Assembly: GCA_027486655.1 (NCBI GenBank)
Contig: JAIXOR010000046.1
Span: 1 to 37,438 of the forward strand
Direction: 5' to 3'
Source of the DNA: Verrucomicrobiaceae bacterium
GTDB taxonomy: Bacteria > Verrucomicrobiota > Verrucomicrobiia > Verrucomicrobiales > Akkermansiaceae
Length of the DNA: 37,438 nucleotides
Both the position numbers and the translations under genes were made by a program. Under the pieces are notes generated by a model, which saw only the letters and a program-made list of their open reading frames with translations, had not been told where the DNA came from and ran no database searches. This document shows, in pieces, positions 8,195 through 15,022 of this stretch; the first letter of the stretch is position 1, and each line of letters opens with the position of its first letter.

Positions 8195-9637
8195 TCAGGC
8201 GGCGGCCAGACTGAGCACGAACTCAATGCGGTCGTCTCCGGACCAGCGGGCCTCCAACACGCCGCCCATTGAGCGTGCCGCTTCCTGGCTGAGGGTGAGT
8301 CCGATTCCAAGATGGGATTCCGCATCGTGACGGGAAGCTTCCCGGCGGAACAAGGGTTCGAACAAGGTGTCGAGATCCTCCACGAAACGCTCCGCAGGAT
8401 TGGAAACCACCACTTCGCATCGGTCGCCGACCCGGCGGAATCCGACTTCCACCTGCGATTCGTCCGGTGCGTACGAGGCAGCATTGTCGAGCAGGTTGTT
8501 GAAAACGATGCGGACCATCGCGGCGTCTGCCAGAGCGAGGCGTCCGTTTTCTTCGGCGTGTCGGACAAAACGGATCTTACGGCGATGGAAGACCCCTTCA
8601 AACGAAGTTGCACAATCGTCCATGGTTGCCACGAGATCCAGAGGTGTTGGATGCACCGCTGAGGATGCCTGGCCGATCCGGGCGAGAGCGGAAAGGCGCT
8701 TCACCAGTTCGCCAAGCTGCTCTGCCGTTTTCCTGCACGTTTCGAGATGCCGTTCGTATTCGTCTGCCGACCTTTTTTGCGAGAGCGCAAGATCGGTCGT
8801 CGCGCGAAGACCGGCGATGGGCGTCCGCAGTTCGTGTGCGGTGTGGCGGATGAAGTCCCGTTCCCGGCGCCGGGTCGCCGTCACACGTTTCAAGAGGGAG
8901 CCGAAGCTCGCGGCCAGCCCGGTGAGCTCGGATGGCAGGCTCTCGGGAAGGTCGAGTTCGCTGTAAAGCTGCCTTCCCGTGCGGTCCCGCATCTGCTGGG
9001 TCAGCTTGCGGATCGGCTTGAGTGAGACACGGATCGCCCGGTCGATCAGAATGAAGACCATCGCCAGCATGAGCACGGTGCCTGTTCCGAGAATCCAGCG
9101 CATGCGGGCGAGCACGCGGTGAATGGATTTGGCGTCTCCCGCGACCACCAGCGTGTAGTTGATGGTCTTCGGGTCCACCACTGTGCCGCTTGCTTTCATG
9201 CGTTCCATTTCCTCCGGAATGACGAAGGGGTGGATGCGCATGCCGATGGCTCTGGCATGGCGGTGCGTGCCAGGAAGTTCGATGTCCCTGAGCTCGGGAG
9301 CTCCGCCCGGGCCCGTGAATTTCGGGAGGTTTCTGGAACCCAATCCGGGCGACCGGGTGGTCACTCCGCTGGCGTCTTCCCAGAACTGGAACAAGCCTTC
9401 ATGGATCAACTTCGAGTTCGTCCCCAGGCCCTCCTGCCATTCGAAGGTGATCTTGCCTTCCTCGAGTTCCACCTGGTTGGAAAGCAGCGCGGCGGTCTGC
9501 TCGATGGATGCGTCCAGTTCCCGGTAGAGCCCGTGCCTCACCGTGAGGTAGATTCCAACTGAGAGGCAGCAGAGGAGAAAACCGATGCCGATGCCGCAAC
9601 GCACCAGCAAGGCCCGGCGGATGGAGGCGCCGCTCAT
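8195..9637 (-). CDS. HAMP-domain sensor histidine kinase
   Basis: 480 residues. Helix 1 at 11-33, periplasmic domain about 34-180, helix 2 at 181-199, HAMP about 200-252, dimerisation/phosphoacceptor domain with RDFIRHTAHELRTP (His268), then an ATPase domain with N box IVFNNLLDNA (Asn380-Asn385) and G2-like box SHLGIGLTLS (443-446). The G1 box is degenerate: where DxGxG is expected the sequence reads VVVSNPAERF (409-418). The periplasmic part contains two ExxE patterns (57-60 and 142-145), the kind used by PmrB for metal sensing, though this can occur by chance. The gene overlaps the response regulator by 4 bases (ATGA at 9637-9634), so the two are a cognate pair. The likely targets are the downstream envelope genes. 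Confidence 0.9.
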   Translation of the reverse strand: MSGASIRRALLVRCGIGIGFLLCCLSVGIYLTVRHGLYRELDASIEQTAALLSNQVELEEGKITFEWQEGLGTNSKLIHEGLFQFWEDASGVTTRSPGLGSRNLPKFTGPGGAPELRDIELPGTHRHARAIGMRIHPFVIPEEMERMKASGTVVDPKTINYTLVVAGDAKSIHRVLARMRWILGTGTVLMLAMVFILIDRAIRVSLKPIRKLTQQMRDRTGRQLYSELDLPESLPSELTGLAASFGSLLKRVTATRRRERDFIRHTAHELRTPIAGLRATTDLALSQKRSADEYERHLETCRKTAEQLGELVKRLSALARIGQASSAVHPTPLDLVATMDDCATSFEGVFHRRKIRFVRHAEENGRLALADAAMVRIVFNNLLDNAASYAPDESQVEVGFRRVGDRCEVVVSNPAERFVEDLDTLFEPLFRREASRHDAESHLGIGLTLSQEAARSMGGVLEARWSGDDRIEFVLSLAAA

Positions 9638-10311
9638 GCCTCCACCTCCTCCAGAATGTATCCCTGGCCACGGCGCGTGTGAATCAGGTCCGCCCCGCCG
9701 GCTGCCGCCAGTTTCTTGCGCAGGTATCCGATGTAAACGTCCACCGTATTGCTGGTGCCGCCGCTGCCGTCTTCGAACACCCGCTCCCAGATGTCCGTGC
9801 GGGAAACCACCTCGCCGGTCCGGTAGAAGAGGTATTCGATCAGTCGGTATTCAAGCGCGGTCAGTTCGATCAACCGTTCGCCGCACCGCACCTCGCGCCG
9901 CATCGGGTCCAGAGTCACGTCCGCGACCTTCATCAGCGGGCTTTTCTTCGAATAGCTCCTCCGCAGCAGAGCCCGCACCCGGGCCAGTGCCTCGGACAAG
10001 GGGAAAGGCTTCACCAGAAAATCATCCGCGCCTGCATCGAGTGCCTCCAAGCGGTCCTCCAGCCCGTCCCTCGCGCTGATCACCAGGATGTGCACCGGGT
10101 TTTCCATGGCACGGAGCCGCCGCAGGATTTCCATGCCGTCCACACCCGGCAGCATCAGATCCAGCAGGATCGCGTCATAGGGATTCTCGGTCGCGGCCCA
10201 GAATCCTTCGTCGCCCGTTGGCACCGCGTCCACGATGAATCCGGACTCGCGCAGAAACTGGGCGATGGATTCGCGCAGCGGCGTGTGGTCTTCGATCAGG
10301 AGCAATCTCAT
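9634..10311 (-). CDS. OmpR/PhoB-family response regulator
   Basis: 225 residues. Receiver domain 1-118 with acidic pocket LLIEDH (Glu7, Asp8), phosphoacceptor Asp51 in LLDLMLPGVDG, Ser79 in VISA and Lys101 in VKPFP. Winged-helix DNA-binding domain about 128-223 with LTALEYRLIEYLF, the TVDVYIGYLRKKL recognition helix and the RGQGYIL wing. It is typical of the PmrA/QseB/TctD branch. Its start lies 7 bases after the stop of the amidase gene and its end overlaps the kinase start, so it may be transcribed from the amidase promoter or from one inside that gene. It probably activates the operon it heads. Confidence 0.92.
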   Translation of the reverse strand: MRLLLIEDHTPLRESIAQFLRESGFIVDAVPTGDEGFWAATENPYDAILLDLMLPGVDGMEILRRLRAMENPVHILVISARDGLEDRLEALDAGADDFLVKPFPLSEALARVRALLRRSYSKKSPLMKVADVTLDPMRREVRCGERLIELTALEYRLIEYLFYRTGEVVSRTDIWERVFEDGSGGTSNTVDVYIGYLRKKLAAAGGADLIHTRRGQGYILEEVEA

Positions 10312-10318
10312 GTCCGTG

Positions 10319-11176
10319 TCAGGCTCGCCACCGTTTCACCAAATCGCCATAGGCCTCGATGCGGCGGTCGCGGAAGAAGGGCCAGATTCGGCGGAAGTCC
10401 TCGACGAGTTGGAAGTCCAGATCCTGATAGAGAATCTCCTCGTTCGAGGTGGAGGCCTTGGCGACGATTTCGCCGTAGGGATTGGCGACGAACGACCGGC
10501 CCCAGAACTCGGTGCCGTCGTGGGTGCCGGAGCGGTTGACGGCGGCGAGGTAGCAGCCGTTGGCGACGGCGTGTCCGCGCTGCACGGTTTCCCAGGCGCA
10601 GTGCTGGGCGTCTCCGAGCGTCGGTTTCTCCTCCGGCAGCCAGCCGATGGCAGTGGGGTAGATCAGGACCTGGGCACCGCCGAGGGCCATCAGGCGCGCG
10701 GCTTCGGGATACCATTGGTCCCAACAGATGAGGACGCCGAGTTTTCCGAACTGCGTGTCCCACACCGGCCAGCCGGTGTCGCCGGGGGTGAAATAGAACT
10801 TCTCCTCGAAGGCGGGATCCTGCGGGATGTGGGATTTCCGATAGAGTCCGAGCAGCGAGCCATCCGCGTCGTGGATGGCGGCGGTGTTGTGATAGAGCCC
10901 CGGGCCGCGGTGTTCGAAGAGCGAGGAAACGAGGACGATGCCAAGCTCCGCAGCCAGCTTGGCGAGTCGGTCGGTGACGGGGCCGGGGAGTGGATCGGCA
11001 AGATCGAAACGTGCGGGATCCTGCACGGTGCAGAAGTAGGGCGTGAGGAACAGTTCCTGGGTGACCACGATGTTTGCACCGGCAGCGGCGGCCTGGCGGA
11101 TCAGCGATTCATGGTGATCGAAGGCCTCCGCTTTGCTGGCGAAGGTCCCGGACTGGAGCAGGGCGATGCGTGGCAT
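10319..11176 (-). CDS. aguB: N-carbamoylputrescine amidase
   Basis: 285 residues from the ATG at 11174-11176 (MPRIALLQSG); a longer open frame to 11251 adds a non-homologous stretch. It is a nitrilase-superfamily enzyme with the complete catalytic triad: Glu41 in VTQELFLTPYF, Lys114 in YRKSHIP and Cys151 in LICWDQWYPE. The segments FCTVQDP, IPTAIGW-like IYPTAIGWLPEE, and the C-terminus RRIEAYGDLVKRW are characteristic of the plant/bacterial AguB group, which releases putrescine, carbon dioxide and ammonia from N-carbamoylputrescine. The usual partner agmatine deiminase (aguA) is not in the window. The divergent ygiB-ygiC pair belongs to the glutathionylspermidine synthase superfamily, so a polyamine theme is possible. 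A relic of a second copy's end lies at 4407-4463. Confidence 0.9.
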   Translation of the reverse strand: MPRIALLQSGTFASKAEAFDHHESLIRQAAAAGANIVVTQELFLTPYFCTVQDPARFDLADPLPGPVTDRLAKLAAELGIVLVSSLFEHRGPGLYHNTAAIHDADGSLLGLYRKSHIPQDPAFEEKFYFTPGDTGWPVWDTQFGKLGVLICWDQWYPEAARLMALGGAQVLIYPTAIGWLPEEKPTLGDAQHCAWETVQRGHAVANGCYLAAVNRSGTHDGTEFWGRSFVANPYGEIVAKASTSNEEILYQDLDFQLVEDFRRIWPFFRDRRIEAYGDLVKRWRA

Positions 11177-11277
11177 GGGCGGGACTCTACGAGCTGCCGC
11201 GTTCCGCCGCACGCAAGAAATCCGGGCATGCGGTGATCCCGGTTGAAACAAGGGGCCGGATTGGAATCGCGATCCCG

Positions 11278-11306
11278 TTGACGCGGCGCAGGTGGCTCCC
11301 TAGCGT
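11278..11306 (+). promoter_or_regulatory. Candidate sigma70-type promoter for ygiB
   Basis: TTGACG at 11278-11283 and TAGCGT at 11301-11306 are separated by exactly 17 bases. The -10 box ends 11 bases before the ATG of the lipoprotein gene, so the transcript would have a leader of about 5 bases and be nearly leaderless. The -35 box matches consensus at five of six positions, the -10 box at three. A second promoter of the same build precedes the TPR gene, which raises confidence. Confidence 0.4.
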
Positions 11307-11317
11307 CGCGGCCACTC

Positions 11318-12070
11318 ATGAAACGACGAGGTTTTTCCCGATTGATCCGCCCCGGTGGCATTCTGTTCTGGTCCACCGCCTGCATTCTGACCGGCGGCCT
11401 TGCCAGTTGTGACCGCAGTGTGACGCACGTGATCAGCGAGAAGGATGCGGAGATGGCGGAGACCGAGTTGAAAATCGAGAAGCTGGATTCCGAGAAATCC
11501 GTTCTGCAGCAGGGTGAGGTGAGTCACAATTTCCACATCGACAAGGTCGGCTACTACCATGCGGACGCCCGCGACTTCTTTCCGCATCCCCATGGGTTCG
11601 AGCAGGACGGGCGTTACTATGCGAATGGCGTATGGTCCGAGCAACCGGTGGGTGCCACGCTGGAGCGCAGCAAGCCCACTCCCGAGGCCCTCGCCAAGGT
11701 GGAAAAGGCGCTGGAGGAGGAACAGACCGCGGCCGCACCGTCTTCCCATGGCCATGGTTTTGGCATGGGCAACGCGCTGATGATGTATTGGCTGCTTTCC
11801 GGCAGCCGCGGGTCATTCTTTCCGGGGGCGGGTTTCCGCAGGGCGGACACCCAGGCGGCCGATTGGCAGCGCGGCGTGGACCGGCAGCGAGACGTGGTGC
11901 GCGGGTATGCCGCCGCCAATCCCGGTTATCGGCGGATGGTCGATCAGAGCCGTGCCAGCGGCATGGCCGTGCGTCCCGGGCAGACGGTGCGTGGTGGTTT
12001 CGGCTCCACTCCCTCCAGCCGCAGCGAGGGATCCTCGTCGCGCAGCAGCGGTTTTTCTTTTGGTTCCTGA
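11318..12070 (+). CDS. YgiB/DUF1190-like lipoprotein
   Basis: 250 residues, ATG start. A long lipoprotein signal peptide ends in the lipobox LASC with Cys31. The middle region carries a tyrosine-rich segment (GYYHADARDFF), then a glycine/methionine-rich stretch (GHGFGMGNALMMYWLLSG). The C-terminus TVRGGFGSTPSSRSEGSSSR closely parallels the end of E. coli YgiB (TRGGFGES...SSRS), and the next gene is a YgiC homologue, so the pair reproduces the E. coli ygiB-ygiC arrangement. The biochemical role of YgiB is not established. The gene ends 12 bases before ygiC starts. It is divergent from the amidase gene with 141 bases between them. Confidence 0.7.
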   Translation: MKRRGFSRLIRPGGILFWSTACILTGGLASCDRSVTHVISEKDAEMAETELKIEKLDSEKSVLQQGEVSHNFHIDKVGYYHADARDFFPHPHGFEQDGRYYANGVWSEQPVGATLERSKPTPEALAKVEKALEEEQTAAAPSSHGHGFGMGNALMMYWLLSGSRGSFFPGAGFRRADTQAADWQRGVDRQRDVVRGYAAANPGYRRMVDQSRASGMAVRPGQTVRGGFGSTPSSRSEGSSSRSSGFSFGS

Positions 12071-12082
12071 AATCCATCGCGC

Positions 12083-13228
12083 ATGAGATCACCGATTCGG
12101 TTGGAGGCCGCCCTGGCGCGTGGCGATTGGAAGGCCCGCGTCGAGGAAGCCGGGCTTGTCTGGCATGGAGCCGGCAGCGTTCCCTACTGGGTGGAGGATC
12201 AGCACCTCGTGCTCACGCTCAAGGCGGCGGAGACCCTCGAAGACGCGGCCAACGAGCTGCATCAACTCTGTCTTCACGCCTGCGCCGAAATCGTGAAGCG
12301 GGGTTGGTGGGAGCGACTCGCCATTCCGGAGAAAGCCGTCGGCCACATCATGACGTCATGGATGGCCGGGGATTTCCCGCTGTATGGCCGCTTCGACCTC
12401 GCCTGGGATGGCAGGGATCGTCCGAAGTTGTTAGAATACAACGCGGACACGCCTACCTCGCTGCTGGAGGCGGCGGTGATCCAGTGGCAGTGGATGGAGG
12501 ACGTCCATCCGCGGAGCGATCAGCTCAACTCGATCCATGAGGCGCTCGTCGAGCGCTGGGCGATGCTTCCGGAAAACCGGATCCATTTCGCCTGTGCGTG
12601 GGACAGCCTGGAGGACCGCCAGACCATCGCCTACCTCGCCGAGACCGCGGAGCAGGCTGGCAAGACCGTGGAGCTCATGGACATGTCCGAGATCGGATTT
12701 TCCGAACATGGAGGATTCACCGACGGATCGGACCAGCCGATGGAAAAGCTGTTCAAGCTTTACCCTTGGGAGTGGATGGTGGAGGAGCCGTTCTTCGAGG
12801 TCCTGGGGCTGGAGCGCGCGCGGTTCATCGAGCCGGCCTGGAAGATGATGCTTTCTAACAAAGGGCTGCTGCCGATTCTCTGGGAGCTCCATCCGGGGCA
12901 TCCGCTGCTGCTTCCGGCGGCCAGCTCCGGGGATGAGATCCGCCGCATGGGCGTGGGCCGCTGGGTGGAGAAGCCATTCTTCGGCCGCGAGGGCGCGGGA
13001 GTGACCCTGATGGACAACGGCCGCGCGGGATTCTCGACCGGAACCGATCCGCATGCGGGTCCTCTTGTCTATCAGAAACACGCACCCCTGTTCGAGGCGG
13101 GCGGCAACCATTTCGTCTGGGGGCTTTGGATGGTTGGCGACACCTGCCGCGGGCTATCCGCCCGTGGCGACGCATCGCCCGTCACCGGCAACCTGAGCCG
13201 CTTCTTCCCTCACCGCATCGAGGGGTGA
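12083..13228 (+). CDS. YgiC-like ATP-grasp ligase, glutathionylspermidine synthase superfamily
   Basis: 381 residues, ATG start 12 bases after the lipoprotein gene. It matches the synthetase half of glutathionylspermidine synthase: GRFDLAWDG (102-110), KLLEYNADTPTSLLEA with Glu118, Asn120 and Asp122 for magnesium and ATP, LYPWEWM, then EPAWKMMLSNKGLLPILWEL and KPFFGREGAG. The N-terminal amidase domain of the E. coli Gsp enzyme is absent, as in YgiC and YjfC. Purified E. coli YgiC hydrolyses ATP but does not make glutathionylspermidine, so the real acceptor pair is open. The adjacent putrescine-forming amidase makes a polyamine-linked substrate attractive, but that is inference. Confidence 0.88.
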   Translation: MRSPIRLEAALARGDWKARVEEAGLVWHGAGSVPYWVEDQHLVLTLKAAETLEDAANELHQLCLHACAEIVKRGWWERLAIPEKAVGHIMTSWMAGDFPLYGRFDLAWDGRDRPKLLEYNADTPTSLLEAAVIQWQWMEDVHPRSDQLNSIHEALVERWAMLPENRIHFACAWDSLEDRQTIAYLAETAEQAGKTVELMDMSEIGFSEHGGFTDGSDQPMEKLFKLYPWEWMVEEPFFEVLGLERARFIEPAWKMMLSNKGLLPILWELHPGHPLLLPAASSGDEIRRMGVGRWVEKPFFGREGAGVTLMDNGRAGFSTGTDPHAGPLVYQKHAPLFEAGGNHFVWGLWMVGDTCRGLSARGDASPVTGNLSRFFPHRIEG

Positions 13229-13311
13229 CGCTTCAAGGCCCGATTCGCGGTTGATTCCGTGAGATTTCCGCGGCATCGATCTATGCGTTGCGGGGTTGCT
13301 GAATCCCTCGC

Positions 13312-14856
13312 ATGTTCCCCGCAATGCCTGCCATGTTCCGGTCCCTTCCGCTCCGCATCCTTCCGCTTCTGGCTCTGCCGTTGCTCCTGCACGGTGGCGA
13401 TTTGAAACCTGCGGCCCTGTTCACCGATCACATGGTGATTCAGCGCGACAAGCCGGTTCCGGTCTGGGGGCATGCGGATCCTGCGGACACGGTGACCGTT
13501 TCCTTCGGGTCCCAGAAGAAGTCCGCCATCGCCGGTGCGGATGGTGTGTGGCGCGTCACCCTCGATCCAATGGCGGCTTCGGCGGATGGGCGGGATCTGC
13601 AAATCGATGCAGCCAAGGGCGGCGGGAAGGTGACGTTGAGCGATGTGCTTGTGGGTGAGGTCTGGCTTTGCTCGGGGCAATCCAACATGTTCTTCCAGAT
13701 GAAGGGAGTGGAGAACTCCGCTGCGGAGATCGCCGCGGCGGATCATCCGTCAATCCGGTTTTTCAGGGTGAAGGAACAATTCGCCCAGTCTCCCGCTGCG
13801 GATGTGTCGGGGGTTTGGAAGCCCTTGTCGCCGGAAAGCGCCGCCGAGTGCTCCGCGGTGGCTTGTTTCTTTGCGATGGCCCTGGAAGCCAAGCTCAAGG
13901 TGCCGGTCGGCCTGGTCGTCAGTTCGGTGGGCGGTACACGCATCGAGACCTGGATGCGTCCCGAGCTTCTGGAGCGCCTTGGCGGTTCCGCGGATTTGTT
14001 AGAGAAATGGCGGCATGTGTCCGCAACGGACTTTGAGAGGATCGCTGCCGATTATCGCGCCTTCCAGGCGCGGCGGGATCGTCCGCGGGAGAAATCCGAA
14101 GCACGGGGAAATGCAGCCGTTTCCCCTCCGGAGAAACCACCGGTGCAGCGATGCCACGATTGTCCGGGGGCCCTGCATCACGGGATGATCGCCCCGCTCC
14201 AGCCATACGCGGTGCGCGGGGTGCTTTGGTATCAGGGTGAGGCGAATTCCGGAAGACCGGCCGCATACGAGAAGCTCCTGCCGGCGATGATTGGCGATTG
14301 GCGGAAGGTCTGGGGTGTGGATCTGCCGTTTCTCTTCGTGCAGTTGCCTCCGTTCAAAGGCACGCATCCCGGCTTTCGAGAGGCACAGCACCGCATTTGG
14401 AAGGGCACGCCGCGCACCGCGATGGTGGTCACCATGGATGTGGGGGAGGCGGGAAACATCCACCCGGTTCGCAAGCGGCCGGTGGGCGAGCGGTTGGCCA
14501 TGGCGGCCCGTGCGCTTGTGTATGGGGAGAACATCGTTGCCTGCGGTCCGGTTTATCGCGGCATGACGGTGGAGGAGGGCAGCATCCTGGTTTCCTTCGA
14601 TCACACCGGCAGCGGACTGGTCGCGCGGAATGGCGAGCTATCGGGATTCACGGTGGCCGGGAGTGAGGGCGGCTTCGTTCCGGCCCGCGCGGTGATCCAG
14701 GGGGACAAGGTGCGGGTCTCCGCGGATTCGATTCCGCAGCCCAAGGCGGTTCGTTATGGCTGGGCCCAGGTGCCCGTGGTTAATCTTTACAATGCCGAGG
14801 GGATCCCGGCGGCGCCATTCCGCAGTGATGCCTCCGCCACCCCGGCGGCGGACTGA
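13312..14856 (+). CDS. Secreted SGNH acetylesterase, 'sialate O-acetylesterase' family
   Basis: 514 residues from ATG 13312; the third methionine (13333) gives a cleaner signal peptide and may be the true start. After the signal sequence comes the N-terminal beta domain (FTDHMVIQRDKPVPVWG), then the SGNH hydrolase with LCSGQSNMFFQM (Ser124), GGTRIETW, the oxyanion block GVLWYQGEANSGRP, and GNIHP with catalytic His384. The family name comes from mammalian sialate 9-O-acetylesterase, but in plant-polymer degraders most members remove acetyl groups from xylan, pectin or other glycans. It stands apart from the carbohydrate operon downstream, which has its own paralogue. A structured gap of 130 bases follows. 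Confidence 0.85.
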   Translation: MFPAMPAMFRSLPLRILPLLALPLLLHGGDLKPAALFTDHMVIQRDKPVPVWGHADPADTVTVSFGSQKKSAIAGADGVWRVTLDPMAASADGRDLQIDAAKGGGKVTLSDVLVGEVWLCSGQSNMFFQMKGVENSAAEIAAADHPSIRFFRVKEQFAQSPAADVSGVWKPLSPESAAECSAVACFFAMALEAKLKVPVGLVVSSVGGTRIETWMRPELLERLGGSADLLEKWRHVSATDFERIAADYRAFQARRDRPREKSEARGNAAVSPPEKPPVQRCHDCPGALHHGMIAPLQPYAVRGVLWYQGEANSGRPAAYEKLLPAMIGDWRKVWGVDLPFLFVQLPPFKGTHPGFREAQHRIWKGTPRTAMVVTMDVGEAGNIHPVRKRPVGERLAMAARALVYGENIVACGPVYRGMTVEEGSILVSFDHTGSGLVARNGELSGFTVAGSEGGFVPARAVIQGDKVRVSADSIPQPKAVRYGWAQVPVVNLYNAEGIPAAPFRSDASATPAAD

Positions 14857-14876
14857 CCGGCTCCACTGACCCGGGG

Positions 14877-14924
14877 TGCCTGCCCTTCCCGAGTCCTGCC
14901 TCGCGGGTTGATCCGGGACAGGCA
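14877..14924 (+). terminator. Compound hairpin after the esterase gene, possible terminator
   Basis: TGCCTGCCC (14877-14885) pairs with GGGACAGGCA (14915-14924) with one bulged A, enclosing an inner imperfect stem CCCGAG/CTCGCGGG. It begins 21 bases after the esterase stop. There is no T-run, so if it stops transcription it does so without a classical intrinsic tail. Confidence 0.35.
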
Positions 14925-14940
14925 TGAAGGGATGTCTCGA

Positions 14941-14991
14941 ATGATGAAAAATGTGCACGAAGCGAAGTCGATTCTTCAAAGGAGGCTTTGA
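14941..14991 (+). CDS. Possible 16-residue leader peptide before the CAP-like gene
   Basis: ATGATG at 14941 opens a 16-codon frame (MMKNVHEAKSILQRRL, stop TGA 14989-14991). An AAGGGA purine stretch lies 8 bases upstream. Its last codons contain AAAGGAGG (14978-14985), the best Shine-Dalgarno-like sequence noticed in the window, and its stop overlaps a TTG (14988) in frame with the next gene. This is the layout of a translationally coupled leader, but a chance frame of this size cannot be excluded. Confidence 0.2.
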   Translation: MMKNVHEAKSILQRRL

Positions 14992-15005
14992 GAAAAAAAC
15001 GCAAA

Positions 15006-15022
15006 ATCTGCACCTTGCAGAT
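15006..15022 (+). promoter_or_regulatory. Perfect dyad overlapping the CAP-like gene start
   Basis: Seven bases (ATCTGCA) are mirrored exactly around a CCT loop, and the right arm ends in the first two bases of the ATG at 15021. In RNA it would bury this start codon and could favour initiation at the TTG at 14988; in DNA it could be an operator. Confidence 0.3.

Noticed and set aside
13207..13224. CCCTC/GAGGG hairpin at the end of the ygiC-like gene as terminator
   Set aside because: Only five pairs, located inside the coding sequence and with no T-run.
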